NCBI GenBank assembly: GCA_013391845.1
Contig: CP058414.1
Location: 728,501 to 792,500, forward strand
Origin: Pseudoalteromonas shioyasakiensis
Lineage (GTDB): Bacteria; Pseudomonadota; Gammaproteobacteria; Enterobacterales; Alteromonadaceae
Direction of reading: 5' to 3'
DNA length: 64,000 nucleotides
In this document: positions 56,852-64,000 of the stretch, one piece after another
Layout: each line of letters opens with the position of its first letter
Numbering within the stretch: position 1 is the stretch's first letter
Made by a program: the position numbers and the translations under genes
The notes under the pieces: generated by a model
Databases searched by the model: none
What the model was told of the DNA's origin: nothing
Seen by the model: only the letters and a program-made list of their open reading frames with translations

Positions 56852-57385
56852 ATGTCTCGCATAGCAAAGGCACCAATCAATGTTCCTGCCGGTGTAGAAG
56901 TTACATTAAAAGGCCAGGACATCACAGTTAAAGGCAAAAACGGTGAATTAACTCGTACTATCAACGACGCTGTTGAAGTACAAGTTAACGACAACGTTAT
57001 TACAACTTTACCTCGTGAAGGCGTAGCTAATGCATGGGCACAAGCAGGTACTGCTCGCGCTCTAATCAACAACATGGTTGTTGGTACGCATGAAGGTTAC
57101 GAGAAGAAACTTCAGTTAGTAGGTGTTGGTTACCGTGCAGCAGCTAAGGGCAAAGTATTAGACTTAACTCTTGGTTTCTCACACCCAGTGAATTTCGAAG
57201 TACCAGAAGGTATTACGATTGAAACACCAAGCCAAACAGAAGTTCTAGTTAAGGGCGTAGACAAGCAGTTAGTTGGTCAAACAGCTGCTAACATCCGTGC
57301 ATACCGTAAACCTGAGCCTTATAAAGGTAAAGGTGTTCGTTACGCGGACGAGAATGTACGCCGTAAAGAGGCTAAGAAGAAGTAA
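56852..57385 (+). CDS. rplF: 50S ribosomal protein L6
   Basis: A 177-aa L6 with two similar domains and the C-terminal signature [20 protein letters not shown]. It lies at the factor-binding base of the L7/L12 stalk. Full length, GGAGGGG site before the ATG. Confidence 0.97.
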   Translation: MSRIAKAPINVPAGVEVTLKGQDITVKGKNGELTRTINDAVEVQVNDNVITTLPREGVANAWAQAGTARALINNMVVGTHEGYEKKLQLVGVGYRAAAKGKVLDLTLGFSHPVNFEVPEGITIETPSQTEVLVKGVDKQLVGQTAANIRAYRKPEPYKGKGVRYADENVRRKEAKKK

Positions 57386-57394
57386 GGTAAGACG

Positions 57395-57745
57395 ATGGAT
57401 AAAAAAACAGCTCGTCTACGTCGTGCTAAACGCACTCGTAGAAATTATATTGAACAAGGCACAACGCGTCTTGTTATCCACCGCACGCCACGTCACATTT
57501 ACGCTCAAGTAGTTACTGCTGAGGGTAATGTACTGGCTGCTGCTTCTACTGTTGAAAAAGCAATTAGCGAAACAGTTAAAGGCACAGGTAACGTTGCAGC
57601 TGCTCAAGCAGTTGGTAAAGCGGTTGCTGAACGTGCAGCTGACAAAGGCATCGAAAAGATTGCTTTTGATCGCAGTGGCTTTAAATATCACGGCCGTGTG
57701 AAGGCGCTTGCTGATGCAGCGCGTGAAGCCGGTCTGCAATTCTAG
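57395..57745 (+). CDS. rplR: 50S ribosomal protein L18
   Basis: A 116-aa L18 with a basic N-terminus ([20 protein letters not shown]) that binds 5S rRNA and the C-terminal [20 protein letters not shown]. Nine bp after rplF, full length. Confidence 0.97.
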   Translation: MDKKTARLRRAKRTRRNYIEQGTTRLVIHRTPRHIYAQVVTAEGNVLAAASTVEKAISETVKGTGNVAAAQAVGKAVAERAADKGIEKIAFDRSGFKYHGRVKALADAAREAGLQF

Positions 57746-57754
57746 GAGTAGACA

Positions 57755-58261
57755 ATGGCTAACGTAGAAGCAAAGCAACAACAGCCTGATTTGGCTGAAA
57801 AGCTAATCGCGGTAAACCGTGTGTCTAAAGTAGTTAAAGGTGGTCGTATCTTTAGCTTTACTGCACTAACAGTAGTTGGTGACGGCGCAGGTAAAGTAGG
57901 TTTTGGTTATGGTAAAGCACGTGAAGTTCCAGCTGCTATTCAAAAAGCAATGGAAAAAGCACGTCGCAACATGATCAGTGTAGACCTTAACGGTAACACG
58001 CTACAGCACCCAATCAAGGGTCGCCACGCGGGTTCTAAAGTATACATGCAGCCTGCTTCTGAAGGTACAGGTATCATCGCCGGTGGTGCGATGCGTGCAG
58101 TACTAGAAGTAACTGGTGTACAGAACGTATTGTCAAAAGCATACGGTTCAACTAACCCGATCAACATCGTTCGTGCAACGATTGCTGCTCTAGAGAACAT
58201 GAATTCTCCAGAGTCAATCGCTGCTAAACGTGGTCTTAGCGTTGACGAAATCACGGGGTAA
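57755..58261 (+). CDS. rpsE: 30S ribosomal protein S5
   Basis: A 168-aa S5 with the RNA-binding loop [20 protein letters not shown] and the C-terminal domain [15 protein letters not shown]. It guards decoding fidelity and mRNA helicase activity with S3 and S4. Nine bp after rplR. Confidence 0.97.
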   Translation: MANVEAKQQQPDLAEKLIAVNRVSKVVKGGRIFSFTALTVVGDGAGKVGFGYGKAREVPAAIQKAMEKARRNMISVDLNGNTLQHPIKGRHAGSKVYMQPASEGTGIIAGGAMRAVLEVTGVQNVLSKAYGSTNPINIVRATIAALENMNSPESIAAKRGLSVDEITG

Positions 58262-58264
58262 ACC

Positions 58265-58447
58265 ATGGCTAATAAAACTGTAAAAGTAACACAAGTAAAG
58301 AGCTCTATCGGTCGTTTACCGAAGCATAAAGCTACATTACGTGGTCTTGGTCTACGTCGTATCAATCACACTGTTGAGTTAGAAGACACAGCATGTGTGC
58401 GTGGTATGATTAACCAAGTTTCTTACATGGTAAAGGTTGAGGGTTAA
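58265..58447 (+). CDS. rpmD: 50S ribosomal protein L30
   Basis: A 60-aa L30 ([20 protein letters not shown], then [15 protein letters not shown]). Three bp after rpsE, so translation is coupled. The protein is dispensable in many bacteria but present and intact here. Confidence 0.97.
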   Translation: MANKTVKVTQVKSSIGRLPKHKATLRGLGLRRINHTVELEDTACVRGMINQVSYMVKVEG

Positions 58448-58451
58448 TTCG

Positions 58452-58886
58452 ATGCATTTGAATACACTTTCACCTGCTGCTGGTGCAAAAACTGAAAAGA
58501 AACGTCTAGGTCGTGGTATTGGTTCTGGTCTTGGTAAGACTGGTGGCCGTGGTCATAAAGGCCAAAAATCACGTTCTGGCGGTAAAGTTCGCGTTGGTTT
58601 CGAAGGCGGTCAAATGCCTATGCAACGTCGTCTACCTAAATTTGGTTTCACTTCACGTAAATCATTAGTATCTACTGAAGTTAACCTTTTTGAAATCGCT
58701 AAAGTTGAAGGCGATGTAGTAGACGTAAACGCGTTACAAGCAGCTGGTCTAGTTAAAAAGAACATCCAGTTCGTTAAAGTAGTTAAATCTGGCGAAGTTT
58801 CACGCGCAGTTACCGTTAAAGGTCTTAAAGTGACTAAAGGTGCTCGCGAAGCTATCGAAGCTGCCGGAGGCAAGGTAGAAGACTAA
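58452..58886 (+). CDS. rplO: 50S ribosomal protein L15
   Basis: A 144-aa L15 with the glycine- and lysine-rich N-terminus ([20 protein letters not shown]) and the C-terminal [17 protein letters not shown]. Start taken at the ATG at 58452 ([13 protein letters not shown]), the normal family start, though the frame opens 15 bp earlier. Confidence 0.97.
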   Translation: MHLNTLSPAAGAKTEKKRLGRGIGSGLGKTGGRGHKGQKSRSGGKVRVGFEGGQMPMQRRLPKFGFTSRKSLVSTEVNLFEIAKVEGDVVDVNALQAAGLVKKNIQFVKVVKSGEVSRAVTVKGLKVTKGAREAIEAAGGKVED

Positions 58887-58896
58887 GGAAGTACTA

Positions 58897-60225
58897 ATGG
58901 CTAAACCAGGTCAAGATATGAAAAGTGCACAAAGTGGGCTTTCGGAATTGAAGCGTCGATTACTATTTGTACTAGGTGCTATCATTATTTACCGTCTAGG
59001 TTCATTCGTGCCGATCCCTGGGATTGACGCCGCTGTACTTGCCGATTTCTTCGAGCAACAAAAGGGCACCATTGTTGAAATGTTTAACATGTTCAGCGGT
59101 GGTGCGCTTGAGCGCGCTTCAGTGTTAGCACTGGGTATTATGCCGTACATCTCGGCTTCGATTATTACGCAACTATTAACGCATATGTATCCGCCGTTTA
59201 TAGAGCTTAAGAAAGAAGGTGAGCAAGGGCGTAAGAAAATTAGCCAGTACACACGCTACGGCACGCTTGTGCTTGCTACTATCCAATCAATCGGTATTGC
59301 TACAAGCTTACCGGGCATGATGGACGGGTTAGTTGTTAACCCTGGTATCGGTTTCTACTTCACTGCTGTAGTGAGTTTAGTAACTGGTACTATGTTCCTA
59401 ATGTGGTTGGGCGAGCAAATTACAGAACGTGGTATCGGTAACGGTATTTCTGTTCTGATTTTTGTTGGTATCGTAGCTAACCTGCCGTCTGCTATTGGTT
59501 CGACAGCCGAAATGGCGCGCCAAGGTGATCTGAATGTACTTGTACTGTTATTGATTGCTGTAATCGTATTCGCTGTTACTTACCTAGTTGTATTCTTTGA
59601 GCGTGGTCAACGTCGTATCGTCGTTAACTATGCGAAGCGTCAACAAGGTCGTCAGGTATTTGCTGCTCAAAGCACGCACTTACCACTGAAAGTAAACATG
59701 GCGGGTGTTATTCCACCAATCTTTGCTAGCAGTATAATTCTGTTCCCTGGTACAATTGCAAGCTGGTTCGGCCAGGGTGAAGGTCCGGTCGCTGATGTGC
59801 TACAAGCAATCGCTACAACGTTGACTCCAGGTCAACCTTTATATGCGATGGTTTTAGCTGCGGCTATTATCTTCTTCTGCTTTTTCTACACCGCGTTGGT
59901 ATTTAACCCGCGTGAAACAGCAGATAACCTGAAAAAATCTGGCGCATTTATCCCAGGTATTCGTCCAGGTGAGCAGACATCTAAATACATTGATAAAGTG
60001 ATGACACGCCTGACATTGGCAGGTGCTTTGTATATAACCTTTATCTGTCTGGTGCCCGAATTCATGACTATGGCATGGCAAACGCCATTCTATTTCGGCG
60101 GTACATCAATTTTGATTATCGTTGTTGTAATCATGGACTTTATGGCACAAGTACAGACGCATCTGATGTCACATCAGTATGATTCTGTGCTGAAAAAAGC
60201 AAACCTTAAAGGCTACGGTCGATAA
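58897..60225 (+). CDS. secY: Preprotein translocase subunit SecY
   Basis: A 442-aa channel subunit with ten transmembrane segments. FVPIPGID and [20 protein letters not shown] mark the N half with the plug region, and the cytosolic loops [10 protein letters not shown] and [19 protein letters not shown] are the SecA/ribosome contact sites. It forms the protein-conducting pore with SecE and SecG encoded elsewhere. In its usual place between rplO and rpmJ. Confidence 0.97.
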   Translation: MAKPGQDMKSAQSGLSELKRRLLFVLGAIIIYRLGSFVPIPGIDAAVLADFFEQQKGTIVEMFNMFSGGALERASVLALGIMPYISASIITQLLTHMYPPFIELKKEGEQGRKKISQYTRYGTLVLATIQSIGIATSLPGMMDGLVVNPGIGFYFTAVVSLVTGTMFLMWLGEQITERGIGNGISVLIFVGIVANLPSAIGSTAEMARQGDLNVLVLLLIAVIVFAVTYLVVFFERGQRRIVVNYAKRQQGRQVFAAQSTHLPLKVNMAGVIPPIFASSIILFPGTIASWFGQGEGPVADVLQAIATTLTPGQPLYAMVLAAAIIFFCFFYTALVFNPRETADNLKKSGAFIPGIRPGEQTSKYIDKVMTRLTLAGALYITFICLVPEFMTMAWQTPFYFGGTSILIIVVVIMDFMAQVQTHLMSHQYDSVLKKANLKGYGR

Positions 60226-60247
60226 GGTCATTTTACGGAGTTGAGCA

Positions 60248-60361
60248 ATGAAAGTACGTGCTTCCGTTAAGAAAATATGCCGTAACTGTAAAGTTATTAA
60301 ACGTGCTGGTGTAGTACGCGTAATTTGCAGTGAGCCTAAGCACAAGCAAAGGCAAGGCTAA
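60248..60361 (+). CDS. rpmJ: 50S ribosomal protein L36
   Basis: A 37-aa protein, [20 protein letters not shown] then [17 protein letters not shown]. It has CxxC, a third cysteine and a histidine, so it is the zinc-binding form of L36. A GGAG site lies eight bases before the ATG at 60248. Easily missed because of its size; position between secY and rpsM is the canonical one. Confidence 0.96.
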   Translation: MKVRASVKKICRNCKVIKRAGVVRVICSEPKHKQRQG

Positions 60362-60374
60362 TTAAACAGTCGTG

Positions 60375-60406
60375 CAGGCTGAGTTATTTACTCGGCCTGT
60401 GTTTTT
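60375..60406 (+). terminator. Terminator-like hairpin in the leader of the alpha operon
   Basis: A 10-bp stem (60375-60384 with 60390-60399, CAGGC/GCCTG outer part, one GU pair) with a five-base loop, followed by TGTTTTT. It lies 14 bp after rpmJ and 84 bp before rpsM, where it could end spc transcription or attenuate read-through. In E. coli this leader also holds the S4 repression pseudoknot; I did not find a convincing copy by eye. Confidence 0.7.
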
Positions 60407-60489
60407 AGTTGTGATTTGGTCTTCGTTTGAGTATCCTTACGGGCTTTTCAAACAGATGATTACCAAATTCAAATATAGGAGATGTGTTA

Positions 60490-60846
60490 GTGGCCCGTAT
60501 CGCTGGCATTAACGTCCCTGATCATAAACATGCAGTTATCGGTTTAACTGCTATTTATGGCATAGGTAAGACTCGCTCTAAGGCTATCTTAGCAGCGACT
60601 GGTATCGCCGAGACCACAAAAATCGGTGAACTTTCAGACGAAACACTTGACGTATTGCGTGAAGCAGTTGGCAAGTACACTGTAGAAGGTGACCTTCGTC
60701 GTGAAGTTACATTAAATATCAAGCGCCTTATGGACCTTGGTTGTTTCCGTGGCCTACGTCACCGTCGTTCGTTACCACTACGTGGTCAACGTACTAAGAC
60801 TAACGCGCGTACTCGTAAGGGTCCTCGCAAGCCTATCAAGAAATAA
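60490..60846 (+). CDS. rpsM: 30S ribosomal protein S13
   Basis: A 118-aa S13 starting with GTG at 60490 ([16 protein letters not shown]) with AGGAG eight bases upstream; a GTG two codons earlier is less likely. C-terminus [18 protein letters not shown] contacts the P-site tRNA. First gene of the alpha operon. In E. coli the S4 protein represses translation from here. Confidence 0.97.
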   Translation: MARIAGINVPDHKHAVIGLTAIYGIGKTRSKAILAATGIAETTKIGELSDETLDVLREAVGKYTVEGDLRREVTLNIKRLMDLGCFRGLRHRRSLPLRGQRTKTNARTRKGPRKPIKK

Positions 60847-60859
60847 GGTGGGGTAGATT

Positions 60860-61246
60860 ATGGCTAAAGCACCAATTCGTCGTAAGAAGGTTAAAAAGCA
60901 AGTTGCTGATGGTATGGCTCACGTTCATGCTTCTTTCAACAACACTATTGTAACAATTACCGACCGTCAAGGTAATGCACTATCTTGGGCAACAGCAGGT
61001 GGTTCAGGTTTCCGTGGTTCACGTAAATCTACTCCATTCGCGGCTCAGGTTGCTGCAGAGCGTGCAGGTACTGCTGCTCAAGAATACGGTTTAAAAAATC
61101 TAGAAGTTTTCATCAAAGGTCCAGGTCCAGGTCGTGAATCTGCTGTACGTGCTTTGAATGCTGCTGGTTACCGTATCACCAACATCACTGACGTGACGCC
61201 AATCCCTCATAATGGTTGTCGTCCACCGAAGAAACGTCGCGTTTAA
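60860..61246 (+). CDS. rpsK: 30S ribosomal protein S11
   Basis: A 128-aa S11 with [20 protein letters not shown] and the C-terminal [16 protein letters not shown]. It lies at the platform of the 30S subunit, contacting S7 and mRNA near the exit. Thirteen bp after rpsM. Confidence 0.97.
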   Translation: MAKAPIRRKKVKKQVADGMAHVHASFNNTIVTITDRQGNALSWATAGGSGFRGSRKSTPFAAQVAAERAGTAAQEYGLKNLEVFIKGPGPGRESAVRALNAAGYRITNITDVTPIPHNGCRPPKKRRV

Positions 61247-61267
61247 CAATAGGTTAGGAGAAATAAC

Positions 61268-61888
61268 ATGGCAAGATATTTGGGCCCTAAGCTCAAGCTG
61301 AGTCGTCGTGAAGGTACTGACCTGTTCCTTAAGAGCGGCGTAAGAGCTATCGACTCTAAGTGTAAACTTGAGACTGCACCTGGTCAGCACGGCGCTCGTA
61401 AAGGTCGCTTATCTGATTACGGTTTACAGCTACGTGAAAAGCAAAAAGTTCGTCGTATCTACGGTGTACTAGAAAAGCAATTCCGTAACTACTACAAAGA
61501 AGCTGCTCGCCTTAAAGGTAATACAGGTGAAAACTTGTTACAGCTTTTAGAGCAACGTTTAGACAATGTTGTATATCGCATGGGTTTTGCTAGCACACGC
61601 GCTGAAGCACGTCAGTTAGTAAGCCACAAAGCGATTTTAGTTAATGGTCGTGTAGTGAATATCCCTTCATACGTAATTACTCCAGAAGATACTGTTGTAA
61701 TTCGTGAGAAGTCGAAAACACAAGCACGTATCATCGCTGCTCTAGAGTTGGCTGAGCAACGTGAAAAGCCGACTTGGGTTGAAGTTGACGGTAAGAAAAT
61801 GGAAGGCAGCTTCAAGCGCCTACCTGAGCGTTCAGATCTGTCTGCGGACATTAACGAACAACTAATCGTCGAACTTTACTCTAAGTAA
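61268..61888 (+). CDS. rpsD: 30S ribosomal protein S4
   Basis: A 206-aa S4 ([20 protein letters not shown]) of the zinc-free type, with an S4 RNA-binding domain ([20 protein letters not shown], then [17 protein letters not shown]). It starts 16S assembly and is the autoregulator of the alpha operon in E. coli. Confidence 0.97.
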   Translation: MARYLGPKLKLSRREGTDLFLKSGVRAIDSKCKLETAPGQHGARKGRLSDYGLQLREKQKVRRIYGVLEKQFRNYYKEAARLKGNTGENLLQLLEQRLDNVVYRMGFASTRAEARQLVSHKAILVNGRVVNIPSYVITPEDTVVIREKSKTQARIIAALELAEQREKPTWVEVDGKKMEGSFKRLPERSDLSADINEQLIVELYSK

Positions 61889-61912
61889 AGTTAAGAGTTA
61901 AGAGAGGATAAA

Positions 61913-62899
61913 ATGCAGGGTTCTGTTACCGAATTCCTAAAACCAAGGTTAGTCGATATCGACGCTATCAACCCAACGCGTTCTAAAGTAGTTTTAGAGC
62001 CATTAGAGCGTGGCTTCGGTCACACTTTGGGTAATGCCTTACGCCGTATACTGTTATCATCTATGCCTGGATGTGCAGTAACTGAAGTAGAAATCGACGG
62101 TGTATTGCATGAGTACAGCGCGAAAGAGGGCGTACAAGAAGACATCATTGAAATTCTGTTAAACCTTAAAGGTCTAGCAGTAACTTTAGAAGGCAAAGAT
62201 GAAGTTTTTCTGACCCTGACTAAATCTGGTGTAGGCCCTGTGACTGCGGCTGATATTCAGCACGATGGTGATGTAACTATCGCCAACCCAGATCACGTTA
62301 TCTGTCACCTTACGACAGCTAACAGCGAGATCAGCATGCGTATTCGTGTTGAGCGCGGTCGCGGTTATGTGCCGGCATCTAGTCGTTTATCCTCTGATGA
62401 CGATGAGCGTCCAATTGGTCGTCTGCTGCTTGATGCATCATTCAGCCCAGTTGAACGTATTGCGTACTCGGTTGAATCAGCCCGTGTTGAGCAACGTACA
62501 GACTTAGACAAGTTAATCATTGATATGGAAACAAACGGCACTTTAGATCCTGAAGAAGCGATCCGCCGTGCGTCTACTATCTTAGCTGAGCAATTAGATG
62601 CATTCGTAGATTTACGTGATGTAACTGAGCCAGAAGAGAAAGAAGAGAAGCCAGAATTCGATCCTATTCTACTTCGTCCAGTTGATGATCTTGAGCTAAC
62701 AGTACGTTCAGCAAACTGTTTGAAAGCCGAGCAAATTCAATATATCGGTGATTTAGTTCAGCGCACTGAAGTTGAGCTTCTTAAAACGCCTAACTTAGGT
62801 AAGAAGTCTCTAACTGAAATTAAAGACGTGCTAGCTTCACGTGGTCTTTCTCTAGGTATGCGCCTAGAAAATTGGCCGCCTGCAAGCCTAGCTGAATAA
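61913..62899 (+). CDS. rpoA: DNA-directed RNA polymerase subunit alpha
   Basis: A 328-aa subunit. The N-terminal domain (about 1-235) dimerises and holds the polymerase ([18 protein letters not shown]); a flexible acidic linker ([12 protein letters not shown]) leads to the C-terminal domain (about 248-320) with [12 protein letters not shown], the face that binds UP elements and activators. Full length; 24 bp after rpsD. Confidence 0.98.
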   Translation: MQGSVTEFLKPRLVDIDAINPTRSKVVLEPLERGFGHTLGNALRRILLSSMPGCAVTEVEIDGVLHEYSAKEGVQEDIIEILLNLKGLAVTLEGKDEVFLTLTKSGVGPVTAADIQHDGDVTIANPDHVICHLTTANSEISMRIRVERGRGYVPASSRLSSDDDERPIGRLLLDASFSPVERIAYSVESARVEQRTDLDKLIIDMETNGTLDPEEAIRRASTILAEQLDAFVDLRDVTEPEEKEEKPEFDPILLRPVDDLELTVRSANCLKAEQIQYIGDLVQRTEVELLKTPNLGKKSLTEIKDVLASRGLSLGMRLENWPPASLAE

Positions 62900-62938
62900 T
62901 CTAAATCACTATATTAGTTTAGTTAGAAGGATAGGGTC

Positions 62939-63340
62939 ATGCGCCATCGTAAGAGTGGTCGTCAATTAAACCGTAACAGCAGCCATCGCAAAGCGATGTT
63001 CAGCAACATGGCTGGTTCTTTGGTGAAACATGAAATCATCAAAACAACTTTGCCTAAAGCTAAAGAGTTGCGCCGTGTAATTGAACCTTTAATCACACTG
63101 GCTAAGACTGACAGTGTAGCAAACCGCCGTTTAGCGTTTGCTCGCACGCGTGATAATGAAGTAGTTGGTAAATTATTCAGCGAAATCGGTCCACGTAATA
63201 CAGACCGTCCTGGTGGTTACACTCGTATTCTTAAGTGTGGCTTCCGTGCTGGTGATAATGCACCAATGGCTTATATTGAACTAGTTGGTCGCCCAGCGAC
63301 AAACGAAGAAGTTCAAGAAGACGCGCAGTCTGCAGAGTAA
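62939..63340 (+). CDS. rplQ: 50S ribosomal protein L17
   Basis: A 133-aa L17 ([20 protein letters not shown]) with a C-terminal acidic tail. Last gene of the alpha operon, 39 bp after rpoA, followed by a strong terminator. Lies near the tunnel exit in the 50S subunit. Confidence 0.97.
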   Translation: MRHRKSGRQLNRNSSHRKAMFSNMAGSLVKHEIIKTTLPKAKELRRVIEPLITLAKTDSVANRRLAFARTRDNEVVGKLFSEIGPRNTDRPGGYTRILKCGFRAGDNAPMAYIELVGRPATNEEVQEDAQSAE

Positions 63341-63355
63341 GTCGTAAAGACACCA

Positions 63356-63383
63356 AAAAGCCGAGCTTATGCTCGGCTTTTTA
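63356..63383 (+). terminator. Terminator of the alpha operon
   Basis: Perfect 11-bp stem AAAAGCCGAGC (63356-63366) with its complement (63371-63381), four-base loop and trailing T. It is 15 bp past rplQ. Confidence 0.92.
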
Positions 63384-63450
63384 CTTTCTGAAATTCATTT
63401 CTAATAAAATAACTCTATCAATCCACAATCATCACCATACCATCTTGAAG

Positions 63451-63538
63451 CAACTAGCAACTAGCAACTAGCAACTAGCAACTAGCAACTAGCAACTAGC
63501 AACTAGCAACTAGCAACTAGCAACTAGCAACTAGCAAC
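63451..63538. repeat. Heptanucleotide tandem repeat (CAACTAG)n
   Basis: Twelve perfect copies of CAACTAG plus CAAC, 88 bp without a single mismatch, between the rplQ terminator and the rRNA promoters. No ORF spans it, since each unit carries TAG. Perfect identity suggests recent slippage, so copy number should vary between strains. Confidence 0.95.
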
Positions 63539-63728
63539 AAAGATCACATGTAAAGATCATTACGTTTCTCTTTATTAAGTGAGCCCATCTTTATACAAAC
63601 TCAAATAAGTTTTTTACTTCTTATATTGTTTAAATAACCCAAATACTGCTAATTTAGTGTGGTTTTTGCACGTTTCGTTCGTATTTTGCGCGAACAGTCA
63701 TTTTTTTAATAAAAACTGCAAAAAACAG
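63539..63728 (+). other. AT-rich region upstream of the rRNA promoters
   Basis: No ORF. The last 30 bp before the P1 -35 are A/T tracts (TTTTTTTAATAAAAA and CAAAAAACA) consistent with an UP element bound by the alpha C-terminal domain. Fis sites are possible here but I cannot assign them by eye. Confidence 0.5.
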
Positions 63729-63756
63729 TTGATCTGAATTCGGATCTCCCTATAAT
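63729..63756 (+). promoter_or_regulatory. rRNA operon promoter P1
   Basis: TTGATC (63729-63734) and TATAAT (63751-63756), 16-bp spacer. The -10 context CTCCCTATAATGCGC and the following CACCGACACGG are almost the same as in E. coli rrn P1, with a GC-rich discriminator that makes it responsive to ppGpp and initiating NTP. Confidence 0.92.
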
Positions 63757-63863
63757 GCGCATCCACCGACACGGCGGACTGCTTACAAAAAAGCAAAACG
63801 ACGAGTTGGTTGAGTCAAGTAAAACTGAGTTTTGAAAAAATAAACTTTTCTCAAAATTAAGTG

Positions 63864-63891
63864 TTGACAAAAATAACGGCTTGCGTAGAAT
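63864..63891 (+). promoter_or_regulatory. rRNA operon promoter P2
   Basis: TTGACA (63864-63869) and TAGAAT (63886-63891), 16-bp spacer, about 135 bp after P1, as in tandem rrn promoters of enterics and vibrios. Confidence 0.88.
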
Positions 63892-63900
63892 GCACAGCCC

Positions 63901-64000
63901 TTGAGACGCGAAAGTATCTCAAACGTTCTTTAACAATATAAAGCAATCATCTGTGTGGGCACTCGTACAGATTGAGTTCTAACAGCCGATTCTAGTTCGC
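63901..64000 (+). promoter_or_regulatory. rRNA leader with boxA and 16S processing region (5' part)
   Basis: TTGAGA/TCTCAA (63901-63906 with 63917-63922) forms a leader stem, followed by the boxA antitermination element GTTCTTTAACAATAT (63925-63939) and the conserved CATCTGTGTGGGCACTCG stretch that pairs with sequence after 16S for RNase III cleavage. The 16S gene itself begins past the end of the window. Confidence 0.88.

Noticed and set aside
57416..57781. Minus-strand ORF across rplR
   Set aside because: It is a shadow of rplR and the start of rpsE; no initiation signal and no family resemblance.
60362..60489. Clear S4-type pseudoknot in the alpha operon leader
   Set aside because: By eye I see only one terminator-like stem; a pseudoknot needs computed folding and comparison.
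63451..63538. Tandem repeat as a CRISPR array
   Set aside because: Units are 7 bp, contiguous and without spacers; no cas genes are present.

Overview
The window looks like a chromosomal segment of a marine gammaproteobacterium of the Alteromonadales, most likely Pseudoalteromonas. This is inference from the AT-rich DNA, the E. coli-like order of the ribosomal proteins, a starch locus built on a TonB-dependent receptor, and the many TorF, OmpA, Bor and MCP type proteins. I see no integrase, transposase, prophage, CRISPR array or tRNA, so this is mostly core and niche-adaptation chromosome.

Layout. 1-146: 3' end of a gene cut by the window edge. 472-3053: two tandem OmpA-type proteins, both lacking the aspartate that normally binds peptidoglycan. 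3348-5946: aconitase B, interrupted by one extra T. 6143-8023: a 2-oxoglutarate/Fe(II) dioxygenase paired with a cysteine-desulfurase-like PLP enzyme of unknown job. 8134-8715: small membrane protein. 8864-10906: GH97 alpha-glucosidase. 11068-14577: a cupredoxin-like protein, an outer-membrane protein and a chemotaxis receptor. 14634-20674: polyamine genes speE and speA (divergent), then two acyltransferases and an MscS-type channel. 20671-26560: chromate transporter, solute-binding protein, OmpA lipoprotein, a 162-bp palindromic repeat, an MsbA-like exporter, a DUF3224 protein and a LysE exporter. 26747-33980: TonB receptor and a large lipoprotein pullulanase with three C-terminal repeats. 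34078-37005: PH-domain membrane protein, PhoD-type phosphatase, rhodanese and DUF2892. 37138-41785: an ArsR repressor with the cysteine spacing of persulfide sensors, an RND pump and its adaptor. 41778-50187: nitroreductase, small exported proteins, a MacAB-like ABC export cluster, aldo/keto reductase and a TorF protein. 50475-54584: unknown 388-aa protein, an XRE regulator with a membrane partner and three 18-bp dyads in its promoter, and AsmA. 54859-63340: spc and alpha ribosomal protein operons from rplN to rplQ. 63451-63538: a 7-bp tandem repeat. 63729-64000: P1 and P2 promoters and leader of an rRNA operon whose 16S gene lies just past the end.

How genes work together. A 14-bp near-palindrome with the CG centre of LacI-family operators occurs identically upstream of the GH97 gene and upstream of the receptor/pullulanase pair, so these separated genes are probably one starch regulon: the lipoprotein pullulanase debranches outside, the receptor imports oligosaccharides, and GH97 trims them. 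The ArsR gene stands divergent from DUF2892 and rhodanese with strong inverted repeats between, suggesting a sulfane-sulfur response tied to the RND pump. The spc operon begins directly after asmA, so the S10 operon that precedes it in E. coli must lie elsewhere.
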